In this document: one piece after another, positions 12,220-22,430 of the stretch
How positions within the stretch are numbered: the stretch's first letter is position 1
Layout of the letters: each line of letters starts with the position of its first letter
Origin: Flaveria trinervia
Taxonomy: Eukaryota; Streptophyta; Magnoliopsida; Asterales; Asteraceae
Direction: 5' to 3'
DNA: 64,000 nucleotides
Assembly: GCA_025506515.1 (NCBI GenBank)
Contig: CM046456.1
Location: 8,757,103-8,821,102 of the forward strand
Notes under the pieces: generated by a model
Seen by the model: the letters and a program-made list of their open reading frames with translations, nothing else
Databases searched by the model: none
Told to the model about the DNA's origin: nothing
Made by a program: the position numbers and the translations under genes

Positions 12220-12509
12220 CTAGTGTCCTCTACCCTTTTGGCTTGGACCACTAGAAGCTACCTTATAAACTACATTTTTCTTGAAATATAGAACTCAACA
12301 TGAGCTTGATGATCATTTCTCACGGGTTGAGAAAACCATGATAATTTCACGTGATCCCGCATACGAACTAGCTTATGGTCATCATTCTTGGGCTCACAAT
12401 CAATTCCGGGTGATGCCATGTTTCTTGACTCGACGAAATTCACCACCATCATCATCATTATCAAGATAACTAATAGTAACACGTAGGAGCTGCTGCTTAT
12501 GCTACTCAT
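12220..12509 (-). CDS. PIP/PIPL-type secreted signalling peptide precursor (one-base frameshift)
   Basis: The ATG at 12509 opens a frame with a clear signal peptide: Ser-rich start, then VLLLVILIMMMMVV, with a likely cut near residue 28. A charged, His/Asp-rich variable region follows. That frame stops at 12270-12272, but the next frame continues to 12220 and ends SSGPSQKGRGH-stop. SGPSxxGxGH at the very C-terminus is the signature of PAMP-INDUCED PEPTIDE (PIP/PIPL) precursors, whose processed tail acts outside the cell through leucine-rich receptor kinases in immunity and growth. The two parts join if one base is missing in the A run read from 12279 to 12275, giving a precursor of about 96 residues, within the usual size. 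A single exon is expected. I am confident in the tail motif and signal peptide; whether the frameshift is real is open. Confidence 0.72.
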
Positions 12510-12543
12510 TGATGAACTTAATTTGGCTAAAAGAGATAGTGTG

Positions 12544-12549
12544 TTTATA
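12544..12549 (-). promoter_or_regulatory. TATA box of the PIP-like gene
   Basis: TATAAA on the minus strand lies 35 bases upstream of the ATG at 12509. The sense and the clean motif support a real promoter, although such a short spacing implies a leader of only a few bases. Confidence 0.5.
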
Positions 12550-12559
12550 TGGTGCTTGT

Positions 12560-14172
12560 GAATATGGGTTGGTATATTGGGTAAGAGAATATGGAAACTT
12601 AATTAAAGGGTGGTGGAGAAAAGGGGTTAAAAAGAATGGTCCACCGTAGGCTTGAAGATATTGGCTTTATTAATGATGGGTTGGCTGAAGGACATTAAGG
12701 GCTTTTAGGGTTGTAAGGTCTTGACATTTTTGGTATTTGACTTTGAATGTTTGAATGATAGTTCCATTTTGTTTGGTGGAGTTTATAGACTGAAATCTTC
12801 ATGCTTTTTATGATTCTCCAATAGTTTTGGGCTTTTCTTTATTGGTTCTTTTTATATATTTGAACGATGAGTAAGATTGAGTGGCGGACCCATAAAGTTT
12901 ATTCATGGAGGGAGGAAATTTTTAAAGGTCGTTTGGCTATCACAATATAATATATTTGGTGCGGTTCAGGTGAGACCGGGTTGGATCCCATTCATTGTCG
13001 AGAAACATCGTTAAACCGGTCCTCAAACTCTTTTATTAGCATATATATATCAATAACTATATTAATCAATTATAGTTATAAAAGTAGTTATATTTGATGT
13101 TTAATTGGCCTAATTTTAACATCAGTTAGAAACTTAGAATAATAGAATTAAGATATATAATTTTAATATTTATTTTTATTACCGCCTCAGGCTTACGCCT
13201 CGTTTCATCTCGAGGCTCAACTCCGTTCTTTTAAACATTGATTTGATATAATTTTTTTTTCTTACTAACTACTTGATTATTTGAGGGTAAAAATATTAAA
13301 AATCTATCTAGTTACAAACCCCGATTATGAGAAAATATGGTTCGTTAGACTGTGACCCCATTGTAGTTCCACCCTCACAATGTGTTCGCGATATTCTTGC
13401 TCTTTGTTTAGTTTTCAAAGTTTAAGGGGGGTGATTGCAAAATTTTATGGGGGATGATCGGATTTTTCATATATACACAACACTGTAATTTTCTTTTTTG
13501 GGTGGATGGCTGCACCCTCTCCTCGTAGGGTGGGTACGCCCATGGTAAGATATAAAAACAAAAAGGGTTAGGATTAGCATAGTCGAATACAGAGAACGAT
13601 TGACCTTGCACCATGCAGTTCCAAGGCATATTGAATTTGTATATTGTGTTTTACTTTAGCATCTACCCGCACGAAGGGGTGCAAAAAACAAGTTTCTAGG
13701 TTGGAAATTTCTTGAATCAATGTTTCGTCCGCGCAACATGCAGCTCCAAAAAACAAGGATAACAAAAGGTCATTTTTGTTAATGAAACTATTTTGCTAAT
13801 GTTGTTATACTTTGGATATTTATATATATAAACCAAATAAAGATTTGTTCCCACACCAACTGAGACTAAATACTATTCAAACAACAATTTAAAATTTGGA
13901 TATCTCATTCAATATTCACATCTAAACTCAGTTCATATGTATTGGTTTGATTAAATTTCATTGTAACTATAGTCAACTTTCATTTCGCTCCCTGAGATAG
14001 TAACCCGAGTACCTCGACTACAGGTCAAGTTCACAAGTGTAAAAATATACTCACTAGTAAACTAGCAGTCCATGAATGATATTAGTTCTTATTTCATAAA
14101 CGTGAAAAACAGATTAAATTTATTGAAATGATACAACATGAAAACTCAAAACTGCTGTTACACCAGTAACTG
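12560..14172. other. Intergenic, no gene recognised
   Basis: AT-rich sequence with scattered degenerate repeats, for example GGTTCAGG/ACCGGG-type motifs near 12960-13030 and AGGCTTACGCCTCG-type motifs near 13185-13215. Short open frames around 13408-13765 have no recognisable domain and no gene-like flanks. Confidence 0.5.
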
Positions 14173-15644
14173 TCACTCAAGATTACTCCCAGCCACATCC
14201 AACACAAACCTATACCTCACATCATTTTTCTCCATTCTTTCAAATGCTTTGTTCACATACTCCATCTCACGACTTCGATCATCGTCTTCAAACCCTTTTC
14301 CACCCAAAACTCAAGTATCTCCTGTGTCTCCTGTATGCTTCCAATGAAACTTCCCTTTATCGACGCACCCCCTACAGATTCCAACAAAGAAAAACATATC
14401 CAGTAAAATCTCACTCATAATTAACAGAGATACTCTTATGTGAAGTTATGACACATACCTAATATTAAACCTGATGCATTGAACTGCAGTGGCTCAGGAA
14501 CAGCACCAACGACAAATATCTTTCCTTCAACAGCAAGAAGAGGAAGATAATCTTGTAACCGATGATTAGCCGGTACAGTGTCTAGTATATAATCAAGGGA
14601 ACATGTTAACTTGTTCATTTCAGCTGAATCCGAGCTCACTATGAAACAATCAGCACCCAAATCCGTCAACGCCTCTTCTCTTTTCTTGTTAGAAGAACTG
14701 ATCACAGTCACATGGTGACCCATTGCTTTTGCAATCAGCCCACCCAAATGACCCACTCCACCCAAACCCAAGATTCCTGCTTTTATCGCCTTTTTAGAGC
14801 CGATGAACTCTTTTAACGGGCTGTAAGCCGTCACCCCTGCACATAACAATGGCGCCGCCTGCTCTGGGGCTAGCTTTTTCGGAATCTTGACTACATAGCT
14901 GCATTGTTTGTTTTTAAACTTTTTTAAGATTTCATTATATTTCTATATATAGTTGATCAATAATACACGATAGCTGACAGAGTTTTCATTATTCGACACG
15001 GGATATGGTTTTTCGCTTACTTTTGATGGACTACCATCGCAGACGAAAAGCCTCCTTGCGTAAAGCTTCCATCTTTATAAGTGCCATTGTAAGTAAACAC
15101 CATGTTGGTACAGTATTGCTCTCTGTTGGATTTACAACTCACACATTCCCCACAAGATCCCACCATACACCCGACTCCCACGGTGTCACCAACACCGAAT
15201 TTCTTCACATCCGCGCCCACCTCAATAACTTCTCCAACCACTTCATGCCTGCAAAACACATGATGTCAGAAAACTATTTACCTATGTTACCAAACACGCA
15301 GTTAAGATTTTACTGTATATGTTTGTTTGTTTTTTATTACCCTGGAACCAAAGGGTAGGTAGTCATGTGGATTTCATTCCTGATTTGATGAAGATCAGTG
15401 TGATCTACACCACAATACAACACCTTGAACACTACATCTTCAGGCATGTTTTCCTGCACATTTAGAGTTCCCACATTATGCTAGATACACATATTATTAC
15501 GCGTATTATTACGCGCTTTTAGACATGATTAAAAAGACTGTTGATCAGTATTCGTGTCGGGATAGACCTGAGATGAAAAGAGTAAGGAGAAAGGATGCCA
15601 GATGAGTCTCTAGCTGCCCAACCAGTAACTTTTCTTCCCTCCAT
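14173..15644 (-). CDS. Cinnamyl alcohol dehydrogenase-like gene, five exons (two frameshifts; possibly a pseudogene)
   Basis: This is a medium-chain, zinc-dependent alcohol dehydrogenase of the CAD family, which reduces hydroxycinnamaldehydes to monolignols with NADPH in the cytosol. Exons: 15568-15644, 15341-15453, 15021-15248, 14459-14898, 14173-14371, with GT-AG borders. The exons total 1057 bases, about 353 codons once two missing bases are allowed for, close to the usual 357. Visible motifs: GHEVVGE (catalytic zinc), the structural-zinc cysteines in GSCGECVSCKSNREQYC, LLCAGVTAYSP, and the NADP fold GLGGVGHLG. Oddities: the GxCHTD zinc motif reads GVDHTD, replacing the catalytic-zinc cysteine by Asp. 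The exon 1-2 junction is one base short. Exon 5 lacks one base near 14267, giving a premature TGA about 30 residues early. With the zinc ligand missing, activity is doubtful even if the frameshifts are assembly errors. Confidence 0.85.
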
Positions 15645-15835
15645 TATGCTTCTGATTTTGGTTTGTAACTGCAGATTCAAATTGTTGCTAATTTTTTAAA
15701 GCAGGGGTGATTATATAGAGAATTATTGCAGTATCTTATTTGTTTCTTGACCAAGAATAATTTAAGAAAATGACATTGGTTATTAATCAAATATGTAAGA
15801 TTGAGATTTTATATAATGTTTACTGCTAAACATTG

Positions 15836-16079
15836 TTTTGAAAACCATACCGAACCGGCCGGTTGGACCGGGTATCGGACCCCAATTTTGTCCGGTTCGA
15901 TGGTTAAAATTTGTTTGGCGTTGGACCGGTCGAACAAGGGTCGAACCAGTTTGTTATATATATTTCTTAATTTTTTCGGTATTTTTAGATGTATTCATTA
16001 AGATAATTATAATTTTATCTGGTTCTTATATCCGGTTGAATAAATCCGACTAGCGAATCAATAAAGTATTCGGTTTTAA
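15836..16079. mobile_element. hAT-like MITE with 8-bp target duplication
   Basis: The flanks AAACATTG at 15828-15835 and 16080-16087 are identical 8-bp direct repeats, the hAT target-site length. The element starts TTTTGAAAACC and ends GGTTTTAA, a short inverted terminus. The 244-bp interior is made of degenerate ACCGG/CCGGTT motifs. No transposase is encoded. Confidence 0.65.
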
Positions 16080-16087
16080 AAACATTG

Positions 16088-18361
16088 CTTTTAAGTCTAA
16101 TAATTTATGAAATTTACTCTTATGTGTTGATTGGTTTGTTAGATAATTAATTTAATTTGGTTACTAATAATTTTAGAGTAAATTGTTAAAATGTCCCTTT
16201 TATGTGAAGTTACATTATTTTTTATTAAACAGGAGCACTCAAAGATGGTGGCTGGGTTTGTGAAATCATTGATGACGTTAATTTCCTTCTCAGTTTACTT
16301 TAAACAAACAATTTGTATTGCGCTTTCATCATTTTCATTGTTATTATATACATTCGGTTTGATATGCTATTTAAATAATGTTAAAACTGTTATTAATAAT
16401 AAAATAATGTTACGTACGATAATAATTTCTATAATTATTGTTGAATTGACCATACCAATTTGTCTTACATAAATAATTTGTGATTATATTATAACTCTAT
16501 ATTATAATATAATAATAAAAAATTCATGTTTGCAATTTATTAATGTGATGCAATTGGTTTATTTTAGGGGTGTCCGTTAAACCAAAAACAACAGAACCGT
16601 GACTGAAATAACTAAAGTAATCGTATAATAAACCAAACCTAAATAAAAACTGATTATTTGAGCTGATGTTTCTAAACTTGTTGCAAGCCCATGAACCAAA
16701 TGTTTGATGGAGGATTGGTGGGTGGACATCTCACACCAACCATACACATAGACGATTAATAGTATTCTATGATCGATTCTCAGGCCTCCAAAAATATAAG
16801 ACTTAAGCATGAAGGAGATGCGAAGTACATATCATATCAACATGGGTAATTTCACATCATCCATGCCTCACTCATATGCCTACGGGACCCTCACGCATAG
16901 AGAAAGTGCTTGGCCAACTAAGTAACAATAAATTGTACGCCGTACGCGTAATAATTGTGAAAAGTTAAAACTAAATGTGTTAAATAATCAATATCATACT
17001 AGGAGAGTAGGAGAGATGCGGCAAATAACGATTACATGTTGAATTGAACATATTCATATTACTAAAACTAAAGCTCAATGTTCAAGTAAATACATAAACA
17101 TCACATGTCAAATGTGAAAATGATATCATCAATGATCTATGATAGCATATAATAATGAATACAAACAAAATAATTCCTATTAGGTATTATAATAACACAA
17201 AACATAATAACGTTTCATTTATAGACAATCGCAGCCACCGGCTAATCATTGTTGACCAACATCTTCGTTCTTTAACATATATAATCATTATTGCTTATTT
17301 TTTGCCTAATTATTTGATTGATTAGATGAAACTCTAGCCAAATGAAAATGAAAGATAACTAGGGCACCACAATGCACCTTGGGTACATTGCCTTAGGTCC
17401 CTCGGGTAGCATTATCAGGTTGAACGTTCATTTCACGAACTTACTTCTGAACTTGTTTGAAGTTAATCGTAGAACTGTATTATCTGGTCAGGGATTTAAA
17501 AAATTTGTATTTAATACACTATAAATATACATAAGTTCTAACACTTTTACATCAAAAAAATTTACTATCTTCTACTAAAACTATGTTATATTCTACTCAT
17601 TTGCTAAACTTCTTTACATGAAATGGATCTTTGAAAGAAGCAGAGGTGTTTATGATTTGAATCTGATTCGAATTAACCTGAAATTCAATTTGATTGTGCT
17701 CGAATCAAATTCAAAATTGATTTGACTAACACAAATCAAATTCGGATTTGTTTATCTCGGTTTAGATGAATATGTTTATATCTTTTTATATACATAGTAT
17801 ATAATTTATGAGGTTTTATACTTTATTAATTGGTTTTAAATGTCAGATTCATTTAATATTTTTTATGGTTATCAGCTAATGAGTTAATGGTATTATTTGA
17901 GATTATTTTGATGTTATTATTGAATTAAATACTTTGGAATTTCTAATGTGGTTTTGGTTATGTTTTAATGTTATTTATATGTTTATTTGTTAATAAAATA
18001 CAAATTAAATTGTTAAAATTTTAGAAATATAATAATTTAGGTTTTTATGAAAATCAATTTTTTTTAAACTTTGTGTTAGAATAATTTCAAATTCGATTAG
18101 GATTTGAATCAAATAAGTCGAATTTTATTTGAATTCGAATCTAGTTTTCTAAATCTCAAATCCATTAACTTTATGATGTATCATGTAAGACGTGACGTAC
18201 ACATAATTATAATTAAAAATATATAAATATATAACTCAATTCTTTTTTATACAAAATTATTTTTTGAAATCAGTCAACATAACGTTTTTGTTGAATGTTG
18301 AATAGCATGACGATAAAAGGTCACCAAAATTAAATGATAAAATTATAAATTTTATTTTTAT
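16088..18361. other. Intergenic AT-rich DNA with degenerate motif repeats
   Basis: No gene was recognised. A GGGGTGTCCG-led segment starts near 16566 and is followed by ACCAAA/AACCG motifs. Another block at 17640-18170 is built from CGAATCAAAT/ATTTGATTCG variants, with strong self-complementarity. Both look like short non-autonomous elements whose ends I could not fix. Confidence 0.45.
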
Positions 18362-18897
18362 TAGGGTTATTGGATTATAATAATCTCAAGTTTCATTTAT
18401 TGGCCGAAATTAATCCCAACTCAATAAATGTTTAAAGATACTCTCAGTTTTGATTTTATTTTCGTCCAACGATCCTTTACTAATCGAGAGTTAACCCCGT
18501 TAGTTTTTTGATGGCGTAGACTGTTTATGATCAAAACACTAAACAAAAAGTTGAAATATATAATTAGGTCCATCAATTTGAAACTTTCGTATCCAAAAGT
18601 TCATTAATCTCCACATCCTGTTTTGAATCACCAAACTTGTTGGAGATAAATTTCAAGTGATGATGAATGCTAGACAATAAAAAACAGACCTAATTTAGAC
18701 TAAGTGGCGCTGAAGTTGAACAATAGCTAAAAGTTTGCCCTATTTTATCAAAAAAAATTATGAGGATTACCTCTCAATTAATAAAAGATTATTGAAGAAA
18801 AATAAGTTCAAAATTAAAATTGACTGCATATATATTTCTTGAGTTGGGATTAATCACAACCAATAAATAAAATTAGATTTTTAAATCCAATAACCTT
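18362..18897. mobile_element. Short transposon with about 60-bp terminal inverted repeats
   Basis: The left end (18362-18424: GGGTTATTGGAT...TAATCCCAACTCAA) matches the reverse complement of the right end (18838-18897: TTGAGTTGGGATTA...ATCCAATAACC) along about 60 bases, with scattered mismatches. The interior has no coding capacity. A clean target duplication was not visible because both flanks are T/A-rich, so the superfamily is unassigned; Mutator-type or hAT-type are both possible. Confidence 0.65.
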
Positions 18898-19373
18898 TTT
18901 TTATATAATACATCATCCCACATGTCACATAACAAAAATGTCCCATGCCATGCCATTAAAAACTAAATAGGTAACAAACAATTATGCCAAAACTGTTATG
19001 ATAATAAAATGAAAAGTTAGAATTAATATCGATCAGATTTTTAGTTATGATTAATATTGATCGACAATCATTGAGTCAGCAGTTTGAATTATTAACATCT
19101 AATTTTTTAAATTAAAAACAAATTACTTGCTACCGTGAGAATAATTATTTTTGGTATTGTATACATAAACCGTGATTTAACCAAACTCTATTAAATTAAA
19201 GACAAGCTAGTAACAGATGAAATCTTCACACGTTACATAAATATAATATAAAACTTCACCTTAAAACTGGGCAAAACTTTATAAAACTTTAAAATAACAT
19301 ACCAAAACAACAGAATGCAGCACCACAAAACATTTGGGTTGAACCATGGTTCATCAACTTCATTCAGAAGTGA

Positions 19374-20926
19374 TTACTCCTTCATACCTCCATCATAATC
19401 ATCGTCATCACCATCAAGTTCATCGTTTATTTTAAGGTCATCAAGAAGCTCATGCAATGGCACCGATGGCACATCCTCGCCATCCGTCTCAGAAGCCATT
19501 TCCGACGGTTGATATTCTTTGTTTCGGTACAGTGATATGTTGAATCTCAACTCGGGGTTCTCTTCGATATCCCTCAAGAAATCTTCATACTCCTTGTTCA
19601 TCTTCTCTTCATCTACTCTACCCCGGGTTTCACTTGCATCAACCTCCATGTTAAGGGATTTAAGTTTCCAAGCACGAGGCTTTCCACGCTTCTTTTGCCT
19701 CTTCTCCTCGTAGCTTTTCTTAACTAGAATAACCTCGGGTATCACTAGACCTTTGTACTTGTCTATTTCCATGTCATTGTTATTAGCAGCATGCAGATCG
19801 TAACCTAGAGCGTAATCACCTGCATTTAATAGATGTCCCAAATGGGTCCTTATCAAGAACATGGTATCATTCTTCCCAAAATCAGACACGCGAGCCACCT
19901 GTACATCAGCCAGCACGTACTTTGACCCACCAACGTTGACTTCAGACGAGATGGTATCTACATCCAACACAATATATTCCACAAGCTGTTTAGAGGAAAG
20001 AAGTGAACTAAATGATGCCCTCCAGTATTGCTCAGCATCAAGAAAACAGTGCCTGAGAGTTAACGGGTCAAGTAAAGCGATACTGTTGCTGATTTTCGTG
20101 CAGATGACAAGGGGGCCGAGGTTTCCCAAACTAGCTGCAAGTTTTGGAGGAAGACAAACCAGATCTTCACGACAAATCGGACAAATTCAACAGAGAATGT
20201 GTACTTGTAGTTGTAGTTGTTGCTTTTCGTGTCATGAGACACAAGTTGCTTGTCGTGGCGGCTCTTAATAGGAACAACTTTCTGAATAAATTCCACAAAC
20301 TTAACAGCATGACTACGGTTGGAAAAAAAGAAATCAATACCACGGTCCATTTGTTTAATTCTAATGGCTCTGACAGCAGCATCATGTTTAAGAATAAGTT
20401 GCTCCAAATAGAAGAATGTTCGTCTGTGAGAAACATGTTGTCTTAGCTGGACAGCAGCCACCCACTGATCTGGGTTGGCTTGGACTCGAGAACAGGACTC
20501 GCACATTTGATCCTGAACCACATACTCAACCATATAAGCTTGCTCGAGAACCGCTCCGTTCAGAACCTCTTTTTGAACCCTGAGCTTGACTTTAATTCTC
20601 TTGGAGTGAGGTTCGGTCCAGATAAATTCTGCATGAATCAACCTTACTTTGTTCAGATTTTTTAATCTCTTGACGCAGAAAGTCAATAGTTCTTTTGATT
20701 CTAGCTGGGCTTTAATCCAAGTTCTTGGTGGCTGCAAGTAGCAATCGCACTCTGGGCAGTGAATGATGATAACATGCTTTTGTAGACCCTCTGTTATGTC
20801 CACTTCAGAGCGTAGACATTTGACACACATATTGGCAGCATTTGGGGCCATAAGAATGCCACATTTGCAACACAATACACTACCTACAGTTTGTTGTACA
20901 GTAAACATTCCTGCTTCTCCGGCCAT
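19374..20926 (-). CDS. NMD3: 60S ribosomal export protein NMD3 (one-base frameshift)
   Basis: NMD3 is the adaptor that binds pre-60S ribosomal subunits and carries them out of the nucleus through the exportin XPO1/CRM1. The ATG at 20926 follows a leader intron acceptor and begins MAGEAGMFTVQQT, as in plant NMD3. N-terminal zinc-binding CxxC pairs are visible (CCKCG, CVKC, CPEC, CESC), followed by the conserved SHRRTFFYLEQLILKH block. The C-terminal part has a basic stretch (KKRGKPRAWKLKS), the EEFL/DFLRDIEENPELRFN-type block and an acidic tail. The frame breaks at a T run (20183-20185) where one base appears missing; the second half reads on to 19374. Allowing for that base gives 517 residues, matching the roughly 516 of Arabidopsis. 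The coding part is intronless. Near-perfect conservation around the break argues for a sequence error. Confidence 0.95.
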
Positions 20927-20928
20927 TG

Positions 20929-22149
20929 CTGCCAACACAAGTCAAACAAACATCAATTAGGAGAAACAAGATCCTAAATTTTAAACAATGTTATTAAATA
21001 TTTGCTTTCATGTTTTAACTTTATCTGTGCGTAGCAGTGTTATATTAACGTTAACTGTTCATATGATGAGATTTCTGAAAAAACACGCATTTAGATAGTG
21101 TTTGGATACCTAATTGCTAAAATTCAAGAAATTATAGCATAAACATTCGAGGATCACAAAAAAACAACAGATTCCCTACATGAAAAGGATACCAGAGCGG
21201 CAGAGCCCTTTAATCTACATGACTAGATTTCACCACAAAGGCCTACAACCAATGATGGATCCAATAATTTTCATTCCAGGAAAGAGGGAACAAGTCAGGC
21301 AGAAATGCAACCAAGTTTCATATATTTACCAATAAAAAGAACCAAGTGGATTTGCTACCGATTAGTGCAACCATTATTCAATTAAATAATAAATTTAACT
21401 TATTGCAATTTAAGTTGAACAAATGAAATATGGTTTCACTACCCTGCATAAATTGGTATCAAGTTAACAGAATGCATTAAGTCGTATCAAATCCACTTAC
21501 TGGGGTTCAAAGGTGGAAATACGATATTTGGTTTTGTTTTCAGACATTTGCCTCAGTTTTTTGCTAATAAAAACTCATACAAATATTGCAATTAAAAAAT
21601 GCAACCACATTCATATTTTTTATATCAAACACAAAAAAAATTCAAATGAAAATTTGATACAAATATACTGTAAGTTTAAATAGTGTTTGGATATGCATAA
21701 TCAAAAGGACTATTGTGACTTCAAACACAAAAACAAACCATTCCATCATACATATAGTCCACAAATTCTATACTTATGTCAATAACGTGTTCAAACTTCA
21801 CCAGATCATTTCAAACCAACAATTAACTGATTAGCAATCTAGCATAACCATAATCACTTTGAAAATCTCCAAACACTCCATTTCACCGTATCGTTCCAAC
21901 TTCACAACCAATACAAACGAAGCTAACCTTTTCCTTATAAAAGCATAAACGTTAATAAATCATGATCAATTACATAGAAACACGGAATTTCAAATGAATA
22001 TGAAGATCAAAACAAACCTAAATTCACTATGTAGTCTAATTTGACATTTTAGCACAAAAAAACCAGCAGAAATCAAATTCGTTCGAATAGGTATCGATCA
22101 AATTGAATTGAAAATGATGAAAATGAAGAACAAGTGAAAGAAGTCATAC
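20929..22149 (-). other. NMD3: Intron in the NMD3 5' leader
   Basis: The donor reads CTG|GTATGA at 22150/22149, and the acceptor GGCAG ends at 20929, two bases before the ATG. The intervening 1.2 kb is AT-rich with no coding signal. Leader introns are common in plant housekeeping genes and can raise expression. The exon upstream (about 22150-22230) is non-coding. Confidence 0.7.
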
Positions 22150-22205
22150 CAGTAGGTTGCTTGGAGACGGAGGAAGTAGGAATAATATGAGCGATTGATA
22201 TTTTG

Positions 22206-22430
22206 TAGGGTTTGTAGAGGCGGTGAAGGTTTTGTAAACGAATAATAATAAGAGTAATAATAATAATAATAATAATAATATCCCAATACCCAGTCTTCAG
22301 AATTAAAAACTTAACAATCACAGGTCATAACATAAGCCCAATGGGCTTTGATGGATCATAGTTTGGAAAAGTGCCCACACTTTATAAAGCATGACGGCCC
22401 AAACTTTCGTTATCTTTAACAAACGGGCCT
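22206..22430 (-). promoter_or_regulatory. NMD3: NMD3 promoter: telo-box and site II motifs
   Basis: On the minus strand a telo-box AAACCCTA lies at 22206-22213. Site II-type TGGGCY/GGCCCA motifs occur at 22335-22347 (palindrome AGCCCAATGGGCT), 22396-22401 and 22425-22430. A TTTATAAAG sequence is at 22381. Telo-box plus site II is the known signature of plant ribosomal-protein and ribosome-biogenesis promoters (TCP and telomere-repeat-binding factors), which fits NMD3. The exact transcription start is not visible. Confidence 0.6.
22240..22281 (+). repeat. AAT trinucleotide microsatellite
   Basis: An imperfect run of AAT/TAA units, interrupted once by GAG, lies in or just upstream of the NMD3 leader exon. 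Length variation here could alter the leader or promoter spacing. Confidence 0.8.

Noticed and set aside
13408..13765. Two overlapping minus-strand open frames
   Set aside because: No domain, no splice or promoter support, and low-complexity flanks.
20144..20446. Plus-strand open frames inside NMD3
   Set aside because: They are antisense shadows of the conserved NMD3 coding sequence.
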